A DNA stretch of 64,000 nt from CAZQXD01 sp964597315 (GTDB lineage Bacteria > Pseudomonadota > Gammaproteobacteria > Competibacterales > Competibacteraceae), in NCBI GenBank assembly GCA_964597315.1, contig CAZQXD010000011.1, forward strand, positions 19,965-83,964, read 5' to 3'. The translations under genes and the position numbers were made by a program. Shown one piece after another: positions 33,751 through 41,497 of this stretch. The first letter of the stretch is position 1. The number at the start of each line of letters is the position of its first letter. A model generated the notes under the pieces. The model had not been told where the DNA came from, made no database searches, and saw nothing but the letters and a program-made list of their open reading frames with translations.

Positions 33751-34165
33751 ACCCCAGGCGGTGTTGGGCTTCGACTATGGCCTGCACCGCATCGGCGTGG
33801 CCGTGGGCCAAACCCTCACCGGCGCCGCCCGGCCACTGACGACCCTGGCTGGCCGGGACTGGAACGCCATTGCCAAGCTAATCGCCGACTGGCGACCGGC
33901 TCTGTTGGTGGTGGGCGTGCCCCGCCACGCCGACGCTAGCGCCAGCGACACCACCCGGGCCGCCCTGCGCTTTAGCCGCCAACTCCATGGCCGTTTCGGC
34001 CTGCCGGTGGCCACCATCGACGAGCGTTTGTCGTCCTTCGCGGCCCGTGACTTCCTGGGCCGCCGCCCCGCTCCCGGCGAGCTGGACCGGGTGGCGGCGG
34101 CGCTGATCCTAGAAAGCTGGTTCAACGAACAAGCGAGACCCCCGTGTACGATGTCCCCGAACTGA
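33743..34165 (+). CDS. ruvX: Pre-16S rRNA nuclease / Holliday junction resolvase-like RuvX (YqgF)
   Basis: A 140-residue RNase H-fold protein. The catalytic Asp is in 'LGFDYGLHRIGVAVG', the conserved 'LLVVGVPRHADAS' follows and the second acidic motif is 'ATIDERLSSFAARDFL'. YqgF matures the 5' end of 16S rRNA. It overlaps yqgE by eight bases and pyrR by 22, so translation is probably coupled across the three genes. The C-terminus reaches past the family's usual end by a few residues because of the overlap. Confidence 0.93.
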   Translation: MPEPQAVLGFDYGLHRIGVAVGQTLTGAARPLTTLAGRDWNAIAKLIADWRPALLVVGVPRHADASASDTTRAALRFSRQLHGRFGLPVATIDERLSSFAARDFLGRRPAPGELDRVAAALILESWFNEQARPPCTMSPN

Positions 34166-34641
34166 TCCGGCGCCTGGCCGACGATCTCCAAACCCTGTGC
34201 GCCCAGCGTGGCGTGAGCGACCCGGCCCTGATCGGCATTCACACCGGCGGGGTGTGGGTAGCGGAACGGTTGTGGTCCTTGCTGGGCATCAGCGACCCGG
34301 TGGGCACCCTGGATATCGCGTTTTACCGGGACGATTTCAGCCGGGTGGGCATGCAACCCCAGGTGCGGCCCTCGAACCTGCCCTTCGATGTGGACGGCCG
34401 CCATCTGATCCTGGTGGATGATGTGCTCTACACTGGGCGCACCATCCGCGCCGCCCTCAACGAAATCTTCGACTACGGCCGCCCCGAATCGGTACTGCTG
34501 GCCACCCTGGTGGACCGCAGCGGCCGGGAGTTGCCCATCGCCTCCGATGTCGCCGCCCTGCGCCTGGAACTGGCCCCCCACGAGACCGTCAAGCTCAGCG
34601 GTCCCGAGCCTCTGCGACTGTCGGTACAGGAGCAGCCATGA
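34144..34641 (+). CDS. pyrR: Bifunctional pyr operon regulator / uracil phosphoribosyltransferase PyrR
   Basis: A 165-residue type I phosphoribosyltransferase starting at GTG 34144 within the end of ruvX. The PRPP loop is unmistakable in 'LILVDDVLYTGRTIRAAL', and 'IGIHTGGVWVAERL' matches the N-terminal region. In Firmicutes PyrR attenuates pyr mRNA; in pseudomonads it is co-transcribed with pyrB and its regulatory role is less clear. It overlaps pyrB by four bases (ATGA). Confidence 0.95.
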   Translation: MYDVPELIRRLADDLQTLCAQRGVSDPALIGIHTGGVWVAERLWSLLGISDPVGTLDIAFYRDDFSRVGMQPQVRPSNLPFDVDGRHLILVDDVLYTGRTIRAALNEIFDYGRPESVLLATLVDRSGRELPIASDVAALRLELAPHETVKLSGPEPLRLSVQEQP

Positions 34642-35615
34642 GCGCCGCCGAACTGCAACTGGACCGACAGGGCCGACTGCGCCATTTTCTGACCATCGAG
34701 GGGCTGACCCGGGCGCACCTGCTGGACATCCTGGACACCGCCGAATCCCTGGCCGGGGTGGCCGAGCGACGGGTCAAGAAACTCCCCACCCTGCACGGCA
34801 AGACCGTGGTCAATATGTTCTTTGAACCCAGCACCCGCACCCGCACCACCTTCGAGCTGGCCGCCAAGCGCCTGTCGGCGGACGTGCTGAATCTCAATAT
34901 CAGTGTCTCAGCCACCAACAAAGGCGAAACCCTGCTGGACACCCTGCGCAACATCGAGGCCATGCAATGCGATATGTTCGTGGTGCGCCATAACCAGTCC
35001 GGGGCCGCCGAGTTCATCGCCCGCCACGTGGCCCCCCATATCGCCGTGCTCAATGCCGGGGACGGCCGCCATGCCCACCCCACCCAAGCCATGCTGGATA
35101 TGTTCACCATCCGCCGCCACAAGCCGGACTTCCATAAGCTCGGGGTGGCCATCGTCGGCGATATCCTCCATTCCCGGGTAGCCCGCTCCCAGATCCACGC
35201 CCTGAATATTCTGGGCGCCAGGGAAGTGCGGGTGGTGGCCCCCAAGACCCTGTTGCCCACCGCCGTGGAGACCCTGGGCGTGCGGGTGTTCAACAATCTG
35301 GCCGAGGGCTTGCGGGACGTGGACGTGGTGATCATGCTGCGCTTGCAGCGGGAACGCATGGCCGGGGCGCTGCTCCCTAGCGAGCGGGAATACTTCCAGC
35401 AGTTCGGCCTGACCGCCGACCGTCTGGAGGTCACCGCCCCCGAGGCCATGGTCATGCATCCCGGACCCATTAACCGAGGCGTGGAAATGGACTCGGCGGT
35501 GGCCGACGGTCCCCGCTCGGTGATCCTGGAGCAGGTCACCAACGGCATCGCCATCCGCATGGCCGTAATGTCCCTCACCCTGGGCGCCCACGCCCGGGCC
35601 GGCGGGGAGGGCTGA
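34638..35615 (+). CDS. pyrB: Aspartate carbamoyltransferase catalytic subunit
   Basis: Condenses carbamoyl phosphate and aspartate in pyrimidine synthesis. The 325-residue protein has the carbamoyl-phosphate loop 'FEPSTRTRTTFELAAKRL', 'HPTQAMLDMFTI' and the C-terminal 'VMHPGPINRGVEMDS'. The short N-terminal extension is typical of class A ATCases, which form a dodecamer with the dihydroorotase-like partner encoded next. No pyrI regulatory gene is present. Confidence 0.97.
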   Translation: MSAAELQLDRQGRLRHFLTIEGLTRAHLLDILDTAESLAGVAERRVKKLPTLHGKTVVNMFFEPSTRTRTTFELAAKRLSADVLNLNISVSATNKGETLLDTLRNIEAMQCDMFVVRHNQSGAAEFIARHVAPHIAVLNAGDGRHAHPTQAMLDMFTIRRHKPDFHKLGVAIVGDILHSRVARSQIHALNILGAREVRVVAPKTLLPTAVETLGVRVFNNLAEGLRDVDVVIMLRLQRERMAGALLPSEREYFQQFGLTADRLEVTAPEAMVMHPGPINRGVEMDSAVADGPRSVILEQVTNGIAIRMAVMSLTLGAHARAGGEG

Positions 35616-35618
35616 GCC

Positions 35619-36905
35619 ATGCGTATCGTCATTCGCGGCGGCCGGTTGCTGGACCCGGCCAACGGCATCGACCGCCAGGCCGACCTATACCTGGCCGAAC
35701 GCCGGGTGGTGGGGGTGGGGCAGGCCCCGGACGGCTTCTCCCCGGATCGGGTGCTGGACGCCCGGGGCCGGGTGGTGTGTCCGGGGCTGATCGACCTATG
35801 CGCCCGGTTGCGGGAACCGGGCCAAGAACACAAGGCCACCATCGCCAGCGAGACCCATGCCGCCGCCCGTAACGGCATCACCACCCTAGTGATGCCGGCG
35901 GACACCGACCCGGTGGCCGACGAGCCGGCAGTGGTGGAGCTGATCCGCCGCCGCGCCCGGGCTGCGGGCTTCGCCCGAGTGCGCTGCATCGGCGCCCTGA
36001 CCCGGGGCCTTGACGGCGAGCTGCTGGCGGAAATGGCGGCCCTCAAGGAGGTCGGCTGCGTGGGGGTGGGCAACGCCGCCCGCCCGGTGACCAGCACTCT
36101 GGTGATGCGCCGGGCCATGGAGTACGCCGCCACCCTCGATCTCACCGTATTCCTCACCCCCCTGGACCCCTGGCTGGCCAACGGTTGTGCCCACGACGGC
36201 CCGGTGGCCACCCGCCTGGGGCTGCCCGGCATTCCGGTGGCCGCCGAGACCGCCGCCCTGGCTCGAGACCTGGCCCTGATCGAGGAAACCGGGGTGCGCG
36301 CCCATATGGGTCGGCTGTCCAGTCGCCGGGCCGTGGAGCTGGTGGCCGAGGCCCAGGCCCGGGGCTTGCCGGTGACCGCCGATGTGGCCGCCCATCAACT
36401 GCATCTGACCGAACAGGATCTGGGCCGCTTCGACAGCCTGGCCCATGTGCTGCCGCCCCTGCGCTCCACCGCCGACCGGGATGCCTTGCGCGACGGCCTG
36501 GCCCGGGGGGTGCTGGGCGCCGTCTGCTCCGACCATCAGCCCCACGAAGCCGACGCCAAGCTCAACCCTTTCCCAGACACCGAGCCGGGCAGCTCCGGGC
36601 TGGATACCCTGCTGTCCCTGACTTTGGGCCTGGTGGCCGACGACACCCTGTCTTTGAGCGACGCCATCGGCCTGCTGAGTACCGGCCCTGCGGCCATCCT
36701 GGGCCTGGAGAGCGGCCGCCTGGAGCTGGGCGCCCCAGCCGATGTGTGCGTGTTCGATCCGCACCGCCCCTGGACCCCCGGCCCCGCCACCCTGAGCAGC
36801 CGGGGCCATAACACCCCATTCCTGGGCCGGGAACTGCGAGGTCGGGTGGACTACACCCTGGTGAACGGGCGGCTGATTTACGAAACCCCGGAGGCCGGCC
36901 AATGA
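35619..36905 (+). CDS. pyrX: Dihydroorotase-like protein PyrC' (PyrX), probably non-catalytic
   Basis: A 428-residue amidohydrolase-fold protein. The metal-binding HxH of active dihydroorotases ('DPHVHLREPG') is replaced here by 'DLCARLREPG'. The later ligand His in the 'VAAETAALARD' stretch is also absent, although 'VCSDHQPHEAD' is retained. Such PyrC' proteins in Pseudomonas are structural partners required for PyrB to assemble and are catalytically dead. The genuine dihydroorotase must be elsewhere. It sits three bases after pyrB. Confidence 0.92.
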   Translation: MRIVIRGGRLLDPANGIDRQADLYLAERRVVGVGQAPDGFSPDRVLDARGRVVCPGLIDLCARLREPGQEHKATIASETHAAARNGITTLVMPADTDPVADEPAVVELIRRRARAAGFARVRCIGALTRGLDGELLAEMAALKEVGCVGVGNAARPVTSTLVMRRAMEYAATLDLTVFLTPLDPWLANGCAHDGPVATRLGLPGIPVAAETAALARDLALIEETGVRAHMGRLSSRRAVELVAEAQARGLPVTADVAAHQLHLTEQDLGRFDSLAHVLPPLRSTADRDALRDGLARGVLGAVCSDHQPHEADAKLNPFPDTEPGSSGLDTLLSLTLGLVADDTLSLSDAIGLLSTGPAAILGLESGRLELGAPADVCVFDPHRPWTPGPATLSSRGHNTPFLGRELRGRVDYTLVNGRLIYETPEAGQ

Positions 36906-37576
36906 ACGCGCTGCTCACCACCACTGAACTCCCCAACGGCTGGCGGAAGCTACGGGTGCAGGCCCCCGAACTGGCCATGACCCTGCTGCCCGGCCAATGG
37001 CTGACCCTGAACGCCACCCCCTGGCCGGTCCTGCGCGCTGATGCCCAACAGGGTTGGGTGGATTGCCTGTGGCGGGCCGCCCCCCCGACCGGGGAGCGAC
37101 TGATCGTGTCCGGCCCTCTGGGGGCGGGTTTCGAGCTTGCTGGGGCCACCCCCCGAGCCTTGCTGCTAGGCGATACCGAGGGCCTGGCACAGTGCAGTTT
37201 CCTGGCTGACCGCCTGCGCCACCACCAGCCCCGAGTCAAGCCTTTGCTGCTACTGCGAGCGTCTCCCACCTTTCCCTTTCGTCCCCAACCCTCCCGGCTG
37301 ATGGTCCCCGGCCTGCCGTCCCGGGCTATCGCCGCCGTGCCCTTGCTAGACGATTGGGGTATCCCCAGCCGCCTGGCCAGCGATGCCGGTCAGCCCGGTT
37401 GTTTCGACGGTCAACTGGAAGACCTGGCGCGGGCCTGGCTGGACACCCTCCAGGGCACCGCCGATCTGACCGTGTTCGCCTGTGGCGGCAACGGGGTGCG
37501 GGAAGCAGCCCAGCGCCTGGCCCGAGACTACCGACTGGGATTACAAGCCCTGGCCGGGCGACCGGAACCCGTGTGA
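36902..37576 (+). CDS. PyrK-like FNR-fold oxidoreductase without Fe-S cysteines
   Basis: A 224-residue protein overlapping PyrC' by four bases (ATGA). It has the two halves of a ferredoxin-reductase fold: a short beta-barrel flavin region ('LLPGQWLTLNATPWPVLR'), then a nucleotide-binding region ending in 'LTVFACGGNGVREAAQRLA'. It resembles dihydroorotate dehydrogenase electron-transfer subunits (PyrK), but the C-terminal [2Fe-2S] cysteine cluster is missing. Gammaproteobacteria normally use quinone-linked PyrD, so its role in this operon is not known. Confidence 0.75.
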   Translation: MNALLTTTELPNGWRKLRVQAPELAMTLLPGQWLTLNATPWPVLRADAQQGWVDCLWRAAPPTGERLIVSGPLGAGFELAGATPRALLLGDTEGLAQCSFLADRLRHHQPRVKPLLLLRASPTFPFRPQPSRLMVPGLPSRAIAAVPLLDDWGIPSRLASDAGQPGCFDGQLEDLARAWLDTLQGTADLTVFACGGNGVREAAQRLARDYRLGLQALAGRPEPV

Positions 37577-37616
37577 GCGCCACGCCCCAAGCACTCCAAC
37601 CGCTGTTGCTACGGGC

Positions 37617-40301
37617 CTAATGCTCCCAGGTCTGGGATAGGTTCCACCACAGCCGGGTATGCTCCATCTCCACCCCCTCCAGGGAGCGCTGGGCCGCCTC
37701 CAGATCCCCATCACGGGCTTGTTTTTCCAGCTCCCGGCACAGAGCGGTCAGGGTGTGGGCGCCGAGGTAAGTGGCGGCGGTGACCATGACGGAAGCGGTG
37801 AAACCCAGTGTCCTGGCGTCTCCAGCGGCCATGGCGGCCTTCAACTGCTGTAGTTGCGCCGCCGACTGGCACAGCCATGCCTGCGCCAGCCGCTCCAGGG
37901 CGTCGTCCCGGTTACTGTCCCAAAGCCTAGCCCGCATCCGCGAATCCAGAACCGGATTGGATTCTGACGCCAGGTCAGAGGCCGCCGGCAAGGGGTTATT
38001 TCCGGTCACTGCGGCCACCAGGGTCTGGGATAAATCGTCACGGCAGACCGGCTTGGTTAGATAGATGACGCCGGGATACCGGCTGTGCCGCTCATCGCCG
38101 ATGGCGCACAACACCACCGGCCGCACCGTGCCCAATCTGGGATCGTCCAGTACATCCCGAATCAGTTTCCGGTCCGCCACCCCCCCGGGCGGCGTATCCA
38201 AGACCACCACTGAATAAGGCCGACCCACTGCCGCCGCCGCCAGCAAAGGGGTCAAGGCCCGGTCGGTATCGGCGACCTGATCCACATGCATGCCCCAGGC
38301 CCTGGCCTGCCGCGCCAACAGCCGCCGGGTTGTGGGGTTGACAGCCGCCAGCAACAGGCTCAGGCCGACCGTCTCCGAGAACGGCGAGTCTTCCACCACC
38401 GCCAGCCGCGGCAGCCACAAGGTGAACCAGACCACCGCACCCCGTCCCGGAGCGCCCGTCACGCCAATAGCGCCACCCATGAGTTCCACCAGCCGCCGAC
38501 AGATGGTCAGGCCCAGGCCACTGCCCCCGTAGAGCCGGGTCGTGGAACTGTCCGCCTGGGAAAAAGCTTCGAAAACCTGGGCGCGCTGTTCGGGCTGGAT
38601 GCCGATTCCCGTATCCCGTATCCGAAACCTCAGCAGCGCGGCATCGGCTTTCTCCCGCAGCACCGCCACGCTGATCACCACCTCGCCCCGTTCGGTAAAC
38701 TTGATGGCGTTGGCCACCAGATTGTTGAGAATCTGCCGCAGCCGTCCGGCGTCGCCCCGGTAGGTCCAGCGCGGGCCGTGGGGAAGCAGGCAGGCCAGCT
38801 CCAGACCCTTGCCATGAGCTCGGGCGGCAAACAACCGGCTCACCTCTTCAAGCAGTTCCCCCGGCTCGAACTCTCCTGGGTCCAGTTCCAAGCGTCCGGC
38901 CTCAATCTTGGAGAAGTCCAGAATATCGTCGATGGTGGCGAGCAACAGTTGCCCAGACATATGGGCCATGGCGGCGAACTGATGCTGGTGGTCGCTCAGC
39001 TCCGATTTGAGCAGCAGTTCGGTCATGCCCAAAACCCCGTTCAGGGGGGTACGAATCTCATGGCTCATCACCGCCAGAAACTCGCTCTTGGCCCGGCTGG
39101 CGGCCTCGGCGCTCTCCTTGGCGGCATGCAGATCCCGGGTCCGGTTAGCGACTTTTTTCTCCAGATAGAGCTGGTGTTCCTCCACCTGCTGCCGGTAATG
39201 GCGCAAGTGCAGGCTCATGGCGTTAAAGGAGCGGGCCAGAGCGCCTAGTTCATCGTCGCCGGCCACCTCCACGGAGACCGGGTCCTGATCGTGGCGAATA
39301 TCCCGGATGGCCCAATCTAGTTGCCGTACCGGGCGCACCAGCAGCCGCTTCAGCACCCACAGCATCAGCAGAGTGGTCATGGCGATGGCCACCAGGGTGA
39401 TGACCGCCAGCACCCGGCCCAAGGCATGGCTGGCCGCCAGCAACTCGGCCCGGGGCAGGCTGCCTACCAGATAGAGATCGGGATGTAGTCGGCAGGATAG
39501 CAGTAGGGTGTCTTGGCCTTCCAGGCTGGCGGACAAGGGCCGACCGCTGTCGGCGGCGTGGCTTAGTTGCTTGAACAGCGCCGGGGGCAGCCGCCAGCCT
39601 AGGCGGTCATTCCGAGGATGAAACAGCACCCGACCCTGGGCATCGGTAAAAAACACCTCGCCACCCTCGCCAATGCGGGTTTTCCGGGCCTGGTTTTCCA
39701 GCAGTTCCAGACTCACCGTGACCGCCAGATAACCGCGCAGCAACGGCTCGGCGGCAATCGGATTCACAGCGGGGTTTTTGATGCGTAACCGCATCGCCAC
39801 CAACAGGGCCAATCGGTTGTTATCGGGATTGCGGAACACTGTGGAGTAGCGTTCGTCGGCAACGTCACGCAGCCGCCGAAACCACGGTTGGTCGGCTTCA
39901 TTGTCACTGTGATTGGGTATTCTACCCAAGGTCTTGCGAGTGTCCTCGAAGCCGTTGGGCAACAGCAAGCGGATCTCGTAATATTCGGGATATGCCCGCT
40001 GATAGCCCGTGAATAATCGCAGCAAGGCCGGCTGCAACAGGCCATAGCGTTCCATCGTGTCGGTGGTGAGTACGTAGCGCCGGAGCAACGGCGCCTGGGC
40101 GAACAACCCTACGCTGGTTTCGGCGGCGAGTAGGGTCGCCTCCACCCGATTGCCCAACTGGTTGACCACGGCGTCCAATTCCCGAAGGGTGAGTTCCTGG
40201 GATAAAGACCGGGTCTGAACGTAGGCGATCCAGCCCAGGGCCAGCAGCGGTGCGACGATCAGGGGTGTCACCACCACCAGCAGTTTGGTCTGGAGCTTCA
40301 T
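37617..40301 (-). CDS. Hybrid histidine kinase with degenerate receiver and Hpt domains
   Basis: An 894-residue membrane kinase: N-terminal helix, a periplasmic sensor domain (about 35-285), second helix (about 297-315), HAMP, coiled coil, HisKA ('AVMSHEIRTPLNGVLGM', His about 412) and HATPase ('IRDTGIGIQPEQRAQVFEAF', 'GGSGLGLTICRRLVELMGG'). The receiver-like region (about 648-760) lacks the usual acidic pair ('LLAAVNPTTRR' in place of DDN), though 'VVVLDTPPGG' and 'YLTKPV' remain. The final Hpt-like domain has 'LGFTASVMV' where the phospho-His motif should be. It follows a PotD-like gene by six bases, suggesting they act together. Confidence 0.9.
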   Translation of the reverse strand: MKLQTKLLVVVTPLIVAPLLALGWIAYVQTRSLSQELTLRELDAVVNQLGNRVEATLLAAETSVGLFAQAPLLRRYVLTTDTMERYGLLQPALLRLFTGYQRAYPEYYEIRLLLPNGFEDTRKTLGRIPNHSDNEADQPWFRRLRDVADERYSTVFRNPDNNRLALLVAMRLRIKNPAVNPIAAEPLLRGYLAVTVSLELLENQARKTRIGEGGEVFFTDAQGRVLFHPRNDRLGWRLPPALFKQLSHAADSGRPLSASLEGQDTLLLSCRLHPDLYLVGSLPRAELLAASHALGRVLAVITLVAIAMTTLLMLWVLKRLLVRPVRQLDWAIRDIRHDQDPVSVEVAGDDELGALARSFNAMSLHLRHYRQQVEEHQLYLEKKVANRTRDLHAAKESAEAASRAKSEFLAVMSHEIRTPLNGVLGMTELLLKSELSDHQHQFAAMAHMSGQLLLATIDDILDFSKIEAGRLELDPGEFEPGELLEEVSRLFAARAHGKGLELACLLPHGPRWTYRGDAGRLRQILNNLVANAIKFTERGEVVISVAVLREKADAALLRFRIRDTGIGIQPEQRAQVFEAFSQADSSTTRLYGGSGLGLTICRRLVELMGGAIGVTGAPGRGAVVWFTLWLPRLAVVEDSPFSETVGLSLLLAAVNPTTRRLLARQARAWGMHVDQVADTDRALTPLLAAAAVGRPYSVVVLDTPPGGVADRKLIRDVLDDPRLGTVRPVVLCAIGDERHSRYPGVIYLTKPVCRDDLSQTLVAAVTGNNPLPAASDLASESNPVLDSRMRARLWDSNRDDALERLAQAWLCQSAAQLQQLKAAMAAGDARTLGFTASVMVTAATYLGAHTLTALCRELEKQARDGDLEAAQRSLEGVEMEHTRLWWNLSQTWEH

Positions 40302-40307
40302 ACCTGC

Positions 40308-41351
40308 TTAGTGGAAAAGGTCCGCGAAAATGGCATTGCGCAGGCGCAGGGCCAGGGGCGGCAGCGCCGTATAGACCTCTGAACGAAGCAGCTCCTCCTG
40401 GGGTGGATAAACGGCCGGGTGGGCCAGAAACGCCTCTGGCAACAAGGCCATCGCGGTTCGGTTGGGGGTGGGCGCTTGCAGATACATCGCCAACTGGGCG
40501 GCCTTGTCTGGCTGGCTTAGGAAATCCATAAACGCCCAGGCTAGGTCCTGGTTTTTTCCCGCCTCCAGAGCCGCCAGGTAATCCACCCACAGCGTGCCGC
40601 CCTCCTCTGGAACCACATAGGTAATGGCAGGGTGATGCCGCTGGACCATGAGGGCGTCGCTACTGTACATCATAGCCGCCACCACCTCGCCACTGACTAA
40701 AGCGGAACTTTCATCCAGAGACAAAAAGGAATAGGACTTGACGTGGGGTTTTTGCTCCAGCAGCAATTGCTGGGCCTGTTCCAATTCCTGGGGGTCGACG
40801 CTATTGGCGGAGTAGCCCAGGGCCTTGAGAGCCATGCTGATCAGGTCCCGGGCATGGTAGTGCATCAGAATCCGTCCTCTCAGAGCCGGGTCCGGGCGGA
40901 ACAACTGCATCCAGCGCGTCAATGGCTTTGGTATCAGATCGGCGCGGTAGGCGATGCCCAAAGTACCCCAGGCATAGGGCACGGCGTAGCCCACGGCGGC
41001 GGGGAAGGCATCGAACCAGCGTGGGTCCACATGCCGCAGGTTGGGGATGGCCGCCGGGTCCAAGGGAGCCAGCCAGCCCCGGCGTCGGTACAAATCCAGT
41101 TGTACCTCATTGACCATCGCCAAGTCATAACCCTGACTTTTGGATTCCACCAGTATCTGGTCTCGGGTATCGTCGCTCTCGAAATAAAGCTGGGTGACTT
41201 TCACCCCGCGCAAGGCTTCGAATTCCGCCACCAGCTCGGGGTCCATGTACTCCGACCAGTTCAGGAACACTAACGTCTGAGGGGGTTCCGCGAAGGCCGC
41301 GAGACTCAGGATCAGGGCATGGCACAGCAGTCCGTGGGCAAGGATTCTCAT
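40308..41351 (-). CDS. PotD-like periplasmic binding protein (sensor partner)
   Basis: The start at ATG 41351 gives 347 residues with a signal peptide ('MRILAHGLLCHALILSLAAF', then AEPP). Mature sequence 'LVFLNWSEYMDPELVAEFEA' and 'YAVPYAWGTLGIAYRADL' match the spermidine/putrescine-binding PotD/PotF family. No potABC permease or ATPase gene accompanies it. Its position right before a membrane hybrid kinase with a large periplasmic domain suggests it delivers a ligand signal, perhaps a polyamine, to that kinase. Confidence 0.88.
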   Translation of the reverse strand: MRILAHGLLCHALILSLAAFAEPPQTLVFLNWSEYMDPELVAEFEALRGVKVTQLYFESDDTRDQILVESKSQGYDLAMVNEVQLDLYRRRGWLAPLDPAAIPNLRHVDPRWFDAFPAAVGYAVPYAWGTLGIAYRADLIPKPLTRWMQLFRPDPALRGRILMHYHARDLISMALKALGYSANSVDPQELEQAQQLLLEQKPHVKSYSFLSLDESSALVSGEVVAAMMYSSDALMVQRHHPAITYVVPEEGGTLWVDYLAALEAGKNQDLAWAFMDFLSQPDKAAQLAMYLQAPTPNRTAMALLPEAFLAHPAVYPPQEELLRSEVYTALPPLALRLRNAIFADLFH

Positions 41352-41497
41352 TAGTCGTATTCGGGAATCTAAGAGGCACAGTCCTGTTCGAATGGTAGCA
41401 GGAACGGCAGGGGACCGGAAAAACAAGCCGGTCTCTTTATCCAGTGTCCTGTCTGGATGGGTGGGAGCGGGGGCGGCATCCCGCCGTGTACTTCCGG

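Noticed and set aside
34595..36232. 545-codon minus-strand open frame opposite pyrB/pyrC'
   Set aside because: It is antisense to two well-supported genes, is rich in Arg/Ser/Pro low-complexity sequence and shows no domain; GC-rich third positions keep it open.
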